Origin: Draconibacterium sp. | Lineage (GTDB): Bacteria > Bacteroidota > Bacteroidia > Bacteroidales > Prolixibacteraceae | Assembly: GCA_030595485.1 (NCBI GenBank) | Contig: JAUVDE010000059.1 | Location: 1-12,573, forward strand | Length of the DNA stretch: 12,573 nt | Reading direction: 5' to 3' | Part shown: positions 1-8,469 of the stretch, piece by piece | Position numbering within the stretch: the stretch's first letter is position 1 | Layout: each line of letters begins with the position of its first letter | The notes under the pieces: generated by a model | What the model saw: the letters and a program-made list of their open reading frames with translations, nothing else | Told to the model about the DNA's origin: nothing | Database searches by the model: none | Made by a program: the position numbers and the translations under genes

Positions 1-1070
1 GTTGCTGTATTAAAATTTGTCATTTTCCCCCAAATCCCATGTTCTCCTAAATGCCAGCCATGGTCAGACCAAAGCACCACAATGGTGTTTTTATCCAGTC
101 CCTGTTGTTTTAATTCATCAAGAACTTTACCAACCTGAGCATCAATATAACTGACACATGCATAATAGGCATGCTTTAGTTTTTTTGCACTTTCAGGGTT
201 TACAACTCCGGGGCCATCGGGCCATGGGTAATGAGTTGTAAGTTCGGGGCTTTCGTTTAAGCAATAATTTTTATCGCTGTTTTGAGGTGGATAATTATTG
301 GTAGCCATGGGGATTTTTTCATGGTCGTATAAGTCCCAGTATTTTTTAGGTGCATTAAAAGGTAAATGTGGTTTATAAAAACCTACTGCCAGAAAAAATG
401 GTTTTTTTTCTTTTTTCAGGATTTTAAGCTGTTTGATTGCTTCCAGTGCATTTAATCCGTCGGGATATCCTTCGTCTTCAACATCACCCTTTTCATATGG
501 AAGTCGTGGTGTATCAACACCAATTCGCATGGCAGTATTATGGGCATCGCCATTGGCATAAGCAAAAAAAGCTCTCCATGGAGTTTCCCATTTTCCAACT
601 GCTGTGTAAGTAGTATCCCAGCTATATGGAATTACATGTTCCATTTGGTTTTCATCAAAAACCCCTCCGGGTTGATGTGTAATTTTTCCAATTCCAACGG
701 TAGTATAACCATTTTGCTTGAAGAGGTGAGGTAGCGAAATGGCTTGCTTTGGTTCAATCGCCTTTTCTCTGAAATCACTCCACACATCCCATCCTTGTTC
801 AATTTTACCGGTCATTAAAGTTGACCTCGATGGTCCACAAATAGAACTTTGTACATAATGCTGTTTAAAAAGACATCCTTCATTGGCAAGCTTGTCGATG
901 TTTGGTGAAATAATTAGATCATTTCCGTAGCATGCCAATTCGGGTCTCAAATCGTCGATACAAATCAACAAAACATTAGGTTTATTACTTTCATCTGTTT
1001 TATTCACATTAATACATGAACTAAACAAAAGAAATAGTAATCCTATACTTACAACTTTACATATATTCAT
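1..1070 (-). CDS. Iduronate-2-sulfatase-like lipoprotein sulfatase, 3' end outside the window
   Basis: This S1-type (formylglycine) sulfatase should hydrolyse a sulfate ester on a sugar at the cell envelope. The ATG at 1070 opens a frame that stays open for 356 codons to the left edge. A signal sequence ends in LLFSSC, so Cys19 is the likely lipidated residue. Metal-site Asp39-Asp40 are followed by the sulfatase signature C-G-P-S-R, with Cys78 the residue to be converted to formylglycine. Further matches to human iduronate-2-sulfatase are G-K-x-x-H (Lys129, His132), F-Y-K-P-H-L-P-F near residue 230, S-D-H-G-W (Asp336, His337) and Lys349. All core active-site residues are therefore present and only the C-terminal subdomain is missing. 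It is the last gene visible in the operon, 12 bp after the dioxygenase. The sugar and sulfate position cannot be read from this; relatives act on several sulfated polysaccharides. No maturase (anSME) gene is in the window. Confidence 0.93.
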   Translation of the reverse strand, partial: MNICKVVSIGLLFLLFSSCINVNKTDESNKPNVLLICIDDLRPELACYGNDLIISPNIDKLANEGCLFKQHYVQSSICGPSRSTLMTGKIEQGWDVWSDFREKAIEPKQAISLPHLFKQNGYTTVGIGKITHQPGGVFDENQMEHVIPYSWDTTYTAVGKWETPWRAFFAYANGDAHNTAMRIGVDTPRLPYEKGDVEDEGYPDGLNALEAIKQLKILKKEKKPFFLAVGFYKPHLPFNAPKKYWDLYDHEKIPMATNNYPPQNSDKNYCLNESPELTTHYPWPDGPGVVNPESAKKLKHAYYACVSYIDAQVGKVLDELKQQGLDKNTIVVLWSDHGWHLGEHGIWGKMTNFNTA

Positions 1071-1082
1071 ATCAAATTATTT

Positions 1083-1835
1083 TTATCCTTTATTCCGAAC
1101 TTTGTTTTCACCGGTATGGTCAAATCCTCGTTCGCGTTCGTAATTTATCATGGCTTGTGGACGAAGGTTAACAATCATTGCTCTTCGCTGAGTGTTACTC
1201 GTATTTCCACGACTGTAATGCACTGTTGCTCCATGATGCAGAACCACCGATCCGGGTTCCAATTCAACATATTTGGCTTCAACTTCATTTCCATCACATA
1301 CCAAGGCTCCGTTTTTTGCCGTTGACTCGTGTTTTCTCATTGCCAGTTTGTGCGATACCGGAACGTACCACATACAACCGTTGTCGAGTGTTGCTTTGTC
1401 CAGAGGCATCCAGGCACTTATGGCGCGCTTATCGGGCATGTCAATCCAATAAGCACAGTCTTGGTGCCAAGGTGTAATTGAGTTGCTGAAAGGTGGTTTG
1501 TTGATTAGCATATCAAAATCAATTTCGAGGTCGTTGCCCAGCAACTGACGAGCAATGCTATTAATTTTAGTATAATAAACAGAGGTTTTTAGCTCTGGAT
1601 GGTGCTTTGATGGAACCATTATCTGGGTGATGCTTTCAGCTTTCGAATCCTGTGTTTTTCCCTCTCCTTTGAGATCCCGACGGTTGGCACCCACATCAAT
1701 TTTGCCACTTATAAAATCGTTGTAAACGGTTTTGTATTGCTCAATTGTTTCTTTATTAATTAGATTGTTTATAACCAGATATCCATTCTTTTCAAAAAAA
1801 TCGATTTCAAATTGAGTTAGTATTAATTTAGACAT
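1083..1835 (-). CDS. Phytanoyl-CoA dioxygenase (PhyH) family Fe(II)/2-oxoglutarate oxygenase
   Basis: The 250-residue protein has no signal peptide, so it is probably cytoplasmic. It belongs to the PhyH-like non-haem iron oxygenases, which couple decarboxylation of 2-oxoglutarate to hydroxylation or oxidative demethylation of a substrate. The iron triad is visible: W-H-Q-D gives His124 and Asp126, and H-Y-S-R-G-N gives distal His206. Arg217 or Arg218, eleven to twelve residues later, suits the 2-oxoglutarate carboxylate. The N-terminal F-F-x-x-N-G-Y-L-V-I (about 13-22) is typical of the family start. The gene lies 10 bp after the MFS gene and 12 bp before the sulfatase, so it is embedded in the glycan operon and may act on an imported sugar or one of its substituents; that role is inference. 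A fatty-acid or phosphonate role is not excluded but has no support from the neighbours. Confidence 0.85.
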   Translation of the reverse strand: MSKLILTQFEIDFFEKNGYLVINNLINKETIEQYKTVYNDFISGKIDVGANRRDLKGEGKTQDSKAESITQIMVPSKHHPELKTSVYYTKINSIARQLLGNDLEIDFDMLINKPPFSNSITPWHQDCAYWIDMPDKRAISAWMPLDKATLDNGCMWYVPVSHKLAMRKHESTAKNGALVCDGNEVEAKYVELEPGSVVLHHGATVHYSRGNTSNTQRRAMIVNLRPQAMINYERERGFDHTGENKVRNKG

Positions 1836-1845
1836 AAGCTCACTT

Positions 1846-3177
1846 TTATTTTAATGTTTCTTTTTCAAGTTCTTCCAACGATTTTCCTTTTGTTTCAACA
1901 ATATATTTTTTGAAAAAGAAGAAGCTAATAAAAGTAAGCAGTGCAAAAACGGCAAAAACGTATCCTATTCCACGGTTGTCGGGAAACGATTTCTGAATAA
2001 CCGGAAAAAAGAAAAGTAGTATCGCATAAAATACCCAGTGTGAAAATGAGCCGATAGCAACACCTCGCGAACGAATATTGTTTGGAAACATTTCGGCAAA
2101 CAAAACCCAAACCACTGCACCTTGAGAAAATGCAAAACATGCAACAAAGGCAATCATAAAAATAAGTGGCATAAATCCACCAATATCATTCATGAAAATG
2201 TAGGAAAATACTCCAAGGAAAATGGTCATTCCTACCGAGCCAATTAATAGCATTAATTTTCTGCCAATTCTATCGATAAACGCCATGGCAAGAATTGTAA
2301 AACTGAGGTTGGTAAAACCTACAATTACAGTCTGTAAAATTGCCGATTCAGTGCCAAAACCTGCAGCCCGAAAAATATCGCTGGAGTAAATCATTACAAT
2401 TGCTATTCCGGTAAATTGATTAAACATTCCAATTAAAACACCAATAATTACCAGACGCAAAAATGGTTTTTTAAACAGGTATTTTATGTGTTCAACTACG
2501 TCGTTATCAATTGAGTTTTGAATGTCTTCTAACAAATGCGAGTTGTTATTTCCGGCATTGGTCTGATTTATAACAAGAAGTGCTTCTTCGTTTAATCCTT
2601 TTTTCACCAGCCAACGTGGGCTTCTTCCCACAAAAAATAATAATGAGAAAAATAACAGCGCAGGTACAGCTTCTGATATAAACATCCAGCGCCAGTTATT
2701 TATGCCAGTGTTTATAAGTGCCAAATCGGTAGCAAATGCAATAAGAATACCCACTACCAATGATAATTGAAACAGAATGGTGAAACGCCCCCTGTATTTA
2801 GGAGGTGCAATTTCTGAAATATACATGGGTGACAAAACAGAGGCACCACCTACTGCTAAGCCTCCAATAATTCGGAAAACAATAAACATTGTAATATTGC
2901 TTGACATTCCGGTTCCAAGGGCAGAAATTAGAAAAAGCAAAGCAGTAATTTTAAGCATGTATCTTCTACCATATTTATCACCAAGTCGTCCAACTCCAAT
3001 AGCACCAACAATACATCCGAATATAGCCGAGCTCATTGCCCAGCCTTCCATAACTTTGTCGAGTTCGAAATGTTCGCGAAAAAAGGGGAGTGCACCGTTA
3101 ATTACTGCAGTATCGAATCCGAAAAGAAAACCACCAAGAGCGGCTACAATTGTATAGAGATATAAGTTTTTTGGCAT
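1846..3177 (-). CDS. MFS sugar porter (XylE/GLUT-like)
   Basis: This 443-residue inner-membrane protein with about twelve hydrophobic segments carries the sugar-porter signatures in order: G-R-L-G-D-K-Y-G-R-R (63-72), P-M-Y-I-S-E-I-A-P-P-K-Y-R-G-R (117-131), G-R-S-P-R-W-L-V-K-K-G (184-194), D-R-I-G-R-K (302-307), W-V-L-F-A-E-M-F-P (357-365) and V-E-T-K-G-K-S-L-E-E-L-E (427-438). The family usually imports monosaccharides by proton symport. Against E. coli XylE, aligned from memory, Gln137, Gln254, Asn290, Trp357 and Trp381 of the sugar site are kept. Gln288, Asn294, Tyr298 and Gln415 of XylE are replaced by Asn253, Ala259, Ile263 and His380, so the substrate is probably not simply xylose or glucose. 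It sits between the GH20 and dioxygenase genes and should import a product of the upstream hydrolases. Confidence 0.93.
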   Translation of the reverse strand: MPKNLYLYTIVAALGGFLFGFDTAVINGALPFFREHFELDKVMEGWAMSSAIFGCIVGAIGVGRLGDKYGRRYMLKITALLFLISALGTGMSSNITMFIVFRIIGGLAVGGASVLSPMYISEIAPPKYRGRFTILFQLSLVVGILIAFATDLALINTGINNWRWMFISEAVPALLFFSLLFFVGRSPRWLVKKGLNEEALLVINQTNAGNNNSHLLEDIQNSIDNDVVEHIKYLFKKPFLRLVIIGVLIGMFNQFTGIAIVMIYSSDIFRAAGFGTESAILQTVIVGFTNLSFTILAMAFIDRIGRKLMLLIGSVGMTIFLGVFSYIFMNDIGGFMPLIFMIAFVACFAFSQGAVVWVLFAEMFPNNIRSRGVAIGSFSHWVFYAILLFFFPVIQKSFPDNRGIGYVFAVFALLTFISFFFFKKYIVETKGKSLEELEKETLK

Positions 3178-3192
3178 TGATTTTATTTATGT

Positions 3193-4794
3193 TTAATTTT
3201 TAATAATTGTTGAATCAGGGTAGTAGTTAACATTCAGTTCTTTAAGTCGATCTAAATGAATAAAAACTTTTTCTTTGAACAAGGTACTATCTTTACTATT
3301 CTCGGGGCTCCAGCCCAGCTCAGCAATGGATAAAATTCTTGGGAATAACTGCTTGTCCACACCAGCTTCGCTTCTATCTATATGCGACCAGAAATTGGCT
3401 TGCAGCCCTAAAATGTTTTTTGATTGTTCTTTGGTAATATTATCCGGAACAGGATTAAACCGATAGGCTTTCATCGTTGAAATATTCTCATATTTATAAT
3501 CGAAATAGCAATGTGAAGTAGGACTCATGATAATATTATTGCCTTCTGAAATTACTTTCTCGGGTACATCTTTCAACCACCCTCTCCAATACATTACGTT
3601 AGCAGTGGAGCTTAATCCTCCTTCCATAATCTCATCCCAGCCAATTAGTTTTTTTCCATTGGCTGATACAAATTTTTCTATTCTTTTAATGAACCAACTC
3701 TGTAATTCATGTTCATCTTTTAATCCATCTTCTTTTAATCTTGCCTGACATTTTTGGCACGCTTCCCATCGTGCTTTTGGCGCTTCATCACCGCCAATAT
3801 GTATATATTCCGAAGGGAACATTTCGAATACTTCGCTTAGTACGTTTTCAATAAAGTCAAATGTTTTTTCATTCCCGACACAAAAAATATCTTCATGAAC
3901 ATTAGGGCCTTTAAAAAAAGGATGGATTTCGAAAGGACCGCCCGTACAAGATAGCTCGGGGTAACAAGCCAATACTGCCAGCGTATGCCCGGGCATTTCA
4001 ATTTCCGGAACAATGGTAACATTGTGCTGGGTGGCATAGTCAACTATTTCGCGAATATCGTTTTTGGAATAAAATCCCTCTCTTGCTTTTGGTTCATTCC
4101 ATTTCTCAGGGAACTGGGCACCTTTTTGGGTTAGTTCCGGATATTTTTCTATTTCAATTCTCCAGCCCTGGTCGTCGGTTAAGTGCAGGTGCAGCATGTT
4201 CATTTTATAAAGCGACATTAACCGTATGGTTCTCTTTACATACTCCACACTCCAGAATGTCCGGCTGCAATCAAGCATTAAGCCACGCCATTTAAACCGT
4301 GGACTATCGGTTATTGATACGCATGGAATTTCCCATAGCTCATTCGTTTTGCATATTTCTTTGCGCTCAATTGCTGCAGGTAAAAGTTGTCGTAACGATT
4401 GTATTCCATATAAAATTCCGGAGATGGAAGCTGCCTTTATATTTATTCGATGTGGCAGAACCTCAAGCGTATAAGCCTCTTCTTGTAAAGAATTTAAATT
4501 ATTATCTAATACTAAAGATATTACATTTCTTTTATGGTTTGTTTCGCTTATTGGAAAGCTGTAAGCTGTAGCAGGCCTTAAAAGTGCGGCTAATTGTTCT
4601 GCTTTGGCTTTTAATTCCTTGGTACAAGATATTTTTGTTTTTGAGTTGATTTGAAAAACACCCTCTGTTTGGTTTATTTCAGCCACTTGAGGAATAATAG
4701 CAATACTTTGGCGTGTTTCTTTTGCTTGCTGTTTGCAATTCAATGAACCCAAAAGTATTAGTAAGAGAAAAACAGATTTAAAGATAATTTTCAT
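3193..4794 (-). CDS. GH20 beta-N-acetylhexosaminidase, probable lipoprotein
   Basis: The enzyme should remove terminal beta-linked GlcNAc or GalNAc by substrate-assisted catalysis, with the N-acetyl group as nucleophile. A signal sequence ends at Cys20 (G-S-L-N-C, a loose lipobox), suggesting a membrane-anchored protein. Residues about 30-160 fit the non-catalytic GH20b domain. The TIM barrel begins near W-R-G-L-M-L-D (169-175, Arg170 the expected sugar-binding Arg) and continues through H-L-T-D-D-Q-G-W-R (204-212). The catalytic pair is Asp336-Glu337 in H-I-G-G-D-E-A, and a C-terminal A-N-F-W-S segment (466-470) supplies aromatic pocket residues. The length of 533 is normal for bacterial GH20. 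The start lies 1 bp after the stop of the GH38 gene, so translation is probably coupled. GH20 also contains lacto-N-biosidases and 6-sulfo-GlcNAcases, so the exact leaving sugar, possibly sulfated given the operon's sulfatase, is open. Confidence 0.95.
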   Translation of the reverse strand: MKIIFKSVFLLLILLGSLNCKQQAKETRQSIAIIPQVAEINQTEGVFQINSKTKISCTKELKAKAEQLAALLRPATAYSFPISETNHKRNVISLVLDNNLNSLQEEAYTLEVLPHRINIKAASISGILYGIQSLRQLLPAAIERKEICKTNELWEIPCVSITDSPRFKWRGLMLDCSRTFWSVEYVKRTIRLMSLYKMNMLHLHLTDDQGWRIEIEKYPELTQKGAQFPEKWNEPKAREGFYSKNDIREIVDYATQHNVTIVPEIEMPGHTLAVLACYPELSCTGGPFEIHPFFKGPNVHEDIFCVGNEKTFDFIENVLSEVFEMFPSEYIHIGGDEAPKARWEACQKCQARLKEDGLKDEHELQSWFIKRIEKFVSANGKKLIGWDEIMEGGLSSTANVMYWRGWLKDVPEKVISEGNNIIMSPTSHCYFDYKYENISTMKAYRFNPVPDNITKEQSKNILGLQANFWSHIDRSEAGVDKQLFPRILSIAELGWSPENSKDSTLFKEKVFIHLDRLKELNVNYYPDSTIIKN

Positions 4795-4795
4795 A

Positions 4796-7700
4796 TTAAT
4801 AGTTTTTTAGTTTTATCGTTTCAATAGCATGTTGCCCCAATTTGTATACTACACCCTCGTTTGTAACTTTTAAGGGTCGAATTTCATCTTCAATTAAATT
4901 GGTGAGTTTGGCTTGTTTAAAGTCTTTAAAAGCACTAATGTTTACCGTTTTATCTTTTCCTTCCAAGTCTGTTATCCGAATAATAATAGCATCACTGTCT
5001 TCTGCCTTTTTTACAGTTGAAACCAAAACATTTTTTCGGTCGATAGAAAAGAAACTTTGCGACTCGGGCAGAGCTGCATTTGCGAATGAATTATCGGCCC
5101 AAACTGCATGTAAGTTTTCATTTGCAGTACGCCCAAATTCAGCACCATTTTCCCAACCTGGTTTATGCGAAGTAATGGAGAATTTAAAATAGTGGTTTCC
5201 AGTTTGCAGGTATTCATTTCCTTCCCAATGGCAGCTTTTGCGCGATGCAATTAAAATAGGCTGCAACATCTGATTATCCATTGGATTGTCAGTTGGGTCA
5301 ATCCAATCTGCTGCCACAACAGATGAACTCATAGTAACTCCAAAATCATTATTGCTCGAACTTATCCAGTTTTCAATTCCACGAGGTCGGAAATCTTTGC
5401 ACGGCATTGTGTAACGTTCTCCGGCAGCACCTTCCATTTCGTCTTTACCAACTGCTACAACTCCAAACGGAACTTCATAAGCCACTTGTCCATCTGTCAT
5501 ATTTAAAGGAAGAGCCATGCGGAATTCGCGGTATAATTCACCTTCCCAGTTTAACAGGGCAGTTTCAAAGTCAATCTTTTTCTCAGTATGATATAATTTT
5601 ATACGTTGTTCAACTACTGCATTTCGTAGTAACTGTCGGTATTTGTAGGTAGTAAAAACTGCTCCTGTTTCTTCAACTTCCCATGCTGTTTTGTAGTTTC
5701 CTGTTTTATCGAACCCTTCCATGTCGGGTTGTTGAATGGCATCAAACTCACCGGCTCCATTTCCTTCCGAGCGCATGGTGAAAATCTCGCCAGCCACAAA
5801 TTTACTCGCGTCAACCAGTTCTTTTTGTAGTTGTTTGTCGAAAATCGAAGCTAGGCCACCATCCACAAATTTTAACTTGTAGAATTGGTTTTCAACTTCA
5901 TTTTCGAATTCCTCTTCTTTTACTTCTACTTCCTTTTTAGAAGTTTGTAGGTAATACGTTTTATAGCCAATTGATGGAACGTTTTCAGCAACAAAGTTTA
6001 ACTGAGCCGAACGAAGAGAACCATCGGCATATTGTTTAGTGTCTTTAAGTTGAATGTTTGTTTCCTTTCCCAATTCATCCGTTAGTATAAATGAATTGGC
6101 TTCTGATTCATTAAATGAAACCTCGATAGAAATCGGATTATTACAAGTCCAGTTTAAACTATTAAAAACGACCAGCGGACGACCTTTTTTAGTATCTGTT
6201 TTAATTTTTGCACTTAATTCAGCTAGGTTTTTATCCAAAATATTTTCTGCTTCAGTTTTAGCAAATTCATATTTTGCCTGAAATAAAGCGTCGGTAATAT
6301 CGCCGTGTTTTCCTCCCCAACCGTGGTCGGGATAAATGTTGGCTTCCCAGGCAGCATCGAGTTTAGTTTTCGGATAATTGATAAACGAACCATCGACTAA
6401 TGCATTTGCAGTGGCAAATTTTTCGGCTTGTGTTAAAAGAATGTCTGAAGCACGTTTTGCTTTCAAAGCCTTTTGGTGCGATGGACCATGAATGTACAGC
6501 CATACCGCAGGACGTTCTCCTTTAATCTTGGGTAAGTTCGGATTGGCGGCAACTAGTGCATCGAAAAATTCAGGTGTCGATGCAATTTCAAATTCTGGTA
6601 GTTTTGCTGCTACATATTCACCTGCCACATTTTGAAGTTGGTCAATATCTTCCCACTGGCTGATTAAATGGCTGTAATCTATTGCCGGACTCATGTCCCA
6701 ATCCGATAAAAGCGGAATTACCGGAGCATCCGTTTCGGTGGTATAATATTTTTCCCAGTCGAGCGAGCTTGAAGCCAAATATTGGGCGGCTTCGTGGAAA
6801 TTCTTTTGAAGCGGTGTAAATGCATTGGAGTAATGGCCAGGTGTAAAGCTTGTAATGTACGAACCATCGGGACTGTACCAATCGAACAACCCACGTTCGT
6901 GGCGGCTAATCATCATGTATTTGGTGCCGGCTTTGCGCATTAATTGCATCATTTGCAAAGTGCGCCCGGGTACATCTTCATTCCAGTACACGTTGGCATT
7001 GTAGTCGAATTCGTCGCGTAACCATTTGGCACCAAAGTAAAACTGGCGTGCCAGCGCTTCGCCCGAATGCATTTCTTCGTAGGGTTGCGTGTAAGTTGCT
7101 CCACACGAAATTCGTCCATTGTTTAATAATTGTTTTACAAGCTCTTTTTTGTCAGGATGACGCTCGATAAACTCTTTAATCATTAGCGCATCTTCCACAT
7201 CGAATCGGTATTTTGGATCCTTTTGCGCCAGCTCGAAAAGTGGAGTAAGGAGCATAGTGTCGCGTTCAACCACACATTTTTCAGGCGAGTCCATCCATGC
7301 AATGTCTTGATGGCTGGAGTTCATTAAAAATATTTTTCCTTTGGCAAGGTACGATTCCGATAGGGCAAGCATGCTACTAACGGTTTTGGGTTTGTAGTTT
7401 CGCTTTGCTTTTATCGAAATAATAGCGTTATCAACCGTTGATTCGTTTATTAAAATTGTTTTAGTTAAAAGTTTGGTCGATTTAAAAGCTTCGCCCAAAA
7501 CATTCACAATAAAAACCTCGCCTTTCGGGTCATTTAGCTCAAATGCTTTATTTAGTGCTGAAGCAGGAAGCGTGAAGTTTCCTTCTGCATAATCGCCCTT
7601 AAGTTGCAGCAGGATCTTGTCTGCTTTATTTCCTGATTTATAATTAACAGTTTTGTCTGCCAAATGAAATGGAGCTTTAATTTTTCCCTTGAGTTTGTTG

Positions 7701-8335
7701 CCTGACTTTTCAAAGCTTAACTCCATCCAAACATCTTGCTCCATTGAATTTTGCAAAAACTTCAAGGCATCATTGGCTTGAAAAACAATCAACCATGCAT
7801 TGCTACCGTTTGCACGACCCACTATTTTAATGTTTTGCGCTTTCCCTTTATTCATCCATTTCTGAGGGATTTCCATCATCATGTAACCAGTAACATCACC
7901 ATGTTGGTCAGATTCCATTGCCATGTAGGACAGTTCCCCTCCATTGGTTTTTATTTTCCAATTTTTTTGGTTTGGTGCGGGTAATTCAAAACGTTTTTCG
8001 CCATTTACAAATACATCAAAAATTAAATTTTCGGAAGTAAGGTCGAGCGAAGCAATCCATAAAAAGCCAGCTTTACTTTCTGGAAAATTGTAAGGAATAG
8101 TTTCTGTTTCCCACTCAATGGCCATTTTCCCATTCTTACAACGGGTAATCAACGATTTGCTAACATCGTTTCTGAAACTGTGGTATTCAAATTCGTTTTT
8201 ACCAAGATTCTTTTGAAATCCTTCGAACCAGTCTTTGGATTTTACGGCTAAATCAAAAAGCTCTCTTGTTTGCGCGTAACTTGTTGCTCCTGCAAAAATG
8301 AGGAAAACAGCGATTATTTGTAGTTTTAGTTTCAT
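4796..8335 (-). CDS. Secreted GH38 family protein (alpha-mannosidase-like)
   Basis: This 1179-residue exported protein has a type I signal peptide (cleavage near A-T-S-Y-A|Q, residue 21). An N-terminal part of about 310 residues, likely beta-rich, precedes the GH38 catalytic domain. The metal-site motif S-S-H-Q-D-I-A-W gives His342 and Asp344. The family's Q-P-x-E-x-x-S-G-E-x-L-x-R-Q-like stretch is at about 417-431. N-E-D-V-P-G-R-T places the nucleophile at Asp454. H-G-W-G-G (His671) occupies the last zinc-ligand position. The GH38 C-terminal beta domains start near L-V-V-F-N-S-L-N-W (721-729). Family members are zinc-dependent retaining exo-alpha-mannosidases, but this sequence departs from the usual D-x-F-G-H and H-H-D wording, so the sugar is less certain than the fold. 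It is the first gene of the tight operon, with two palindromes upstream. Confidence 0.85.
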   Translation of the reverse strand: MKLKLQIIAVFLIFAGATSYAQTRELFDLAVKSKDWFEGFQKNLGKNEFEYHSFRNDVSKSLITRCKNGKMAIEWETETIPYNFPESKAGFLWIASLDLTSENLIFDVFVNGEKRFELPAPNQKNWKIKTNGGELSYMAMESDQHGDVTGYMMMEIPQKWMNKGKAQNIKIVGRANGSNAWLIVFQANDALKFLQNSMEQDVWMELSFEKSGNKLKGKIKAPFHLADKTVNYKSGNKADKILLQLKGDYAEGNFTLPASALNKAFELNDPKGEVFIVNVLGEAFKSTKLLTKTILINESTVDNAIISIKAKRNYKPKTVSSMLALSESYLAKGKIFLMNSSHQDIAWMDSPEKCVVERDTMLLTPLFELAQKDPKYRFDVEDALMIKEFIERHPDKKELVKQLLNNGRISCGATYTQPYEEMHSGEALARQFYFGAKWLRDEFDYNANVYWNEDVPGRTLQMMQLMRKAGTKYMMISRHERGLFDWYSPDGSYITSFTPGHYSNAFTPLQKNFHEAAQYLASSSLDWEKYYTTETDAPVIPLLSDWDMSPAIDYSHLISQWEDIDQLQNVAGEYVAAKLPEFEIASTPEFFDALVAANPNLPKIKGERPAVWLYIHGPSHQKALKAKRASDILLTQAEKFATANALVDGSFINYPKTKLDAAWEANIYPDHGWGGKHGDITDALFQAKYEFAKTEAENILDKNLAELSAKIKTDTKKGRPLVVFNSLNWTCNNPISIEVSFNESEANSFILTDELGKETNIQLKDTKQYADGSLRSAQLNFVAENVPSIGYKTYYLQTSKKEVEVKEEEFENEVENQFYKLKFVDGGLASIFDKQLQKELVDASKFVAGEIFTMRSEGNGAGEFDAIQQPDMEGFDKTGNYKTAWEVEETGAVFTTYKYRQLLRNAVVEQRIKLYHTEKKIDFETALLNWEGELYREFRMALPLNMTDGQVAYEVPFGVVAVGKDEMEGAAGERYTMPCKDFRPRGIENWISSSNNDFGVTMSSSVVAADWIDPTDNPMDNQMLQPILIASRKSCHWEGNEYLQTGNHYFKFSITSHKPGWENGAEFGRTANENLHAVWADNSFANAALPESQSFFSIDRKNVLVSTVKKAEDSDAIIIRITDLEGKDKTVNISAFKDFKQAKLTNLIEDEIRPLKVTNEGVVYKLGQHAIETIKLKNY

Positions 8336-8353
8336 TATTAGTTTATTTTATGG

Positions 8354-8373
8354 AGACAAGGCATGCTTTGTCT
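8354..8373. repeat. REP-like palindrome, copy 1
   Basis: AGACAAGGCATGCTTTGTCT reads as a complete 20-bp inverted repeat if one G·T pair is allowed, centred on GCATGC. G·T wobbles and a T-A pair extend it outward (8351-8376). It lies 18 bp upstream of the GH38 start and shares its plan with copy 2 (gagaca, ggcat, tgtct). It could fold in RNA and influence the transcript between the epimerase and GH38 genes. Confidence 0.6.
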
Positions 8374-8426
8374 TTACTTTTGAAAAAAGTTAGTGCTGCC
8401 TTTCAAATACACTGTTTTTACGGTAG

Positions 8427-8446
8427 AGACAGGGCATACCCTGTCT
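8427..8446. repeat. REP-like palindrome, copy 2 (hairpin)
   Basis: AGACAGGGCATACCCTGTCT forms a perfect 8-bp stem with a CATA loop. It starts 73 bp from the start of copy 1 and lies 23 bp past the stop of the epimerase gene. The two copies share sequence as well as symmetry, which fits a dispersed short palindromic repeat family rather than one chance hairpin. No T-run follows the stem on the minus-strand transcript, so it is not a classic intrinsic terminator. Confidence 0.65.
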
Positions 8447-8469
8447 GAAATTTAATGGTTATCTTAGAA

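Noticed and set aside
540..734. Plus-strand open frame of 64 codons
   Set aside because: It lies antisense inside the sulfatase gene, whose minus-strand frame carries all the family motifs.
2777..3157. Plus-strand open frame of 126 codons
   Set aside because: It is an antisense shadow of the N-terminal half of the MFS gene and resembles no protein.
7984..8000. AAAACGTTTT palindrome resembling the LacI operator core
   Set aside because: It lies inside GH38 coding sequence, and its outer positions (tc on both sides) do not match the CT...AG arms shared by the two intergenic sites.
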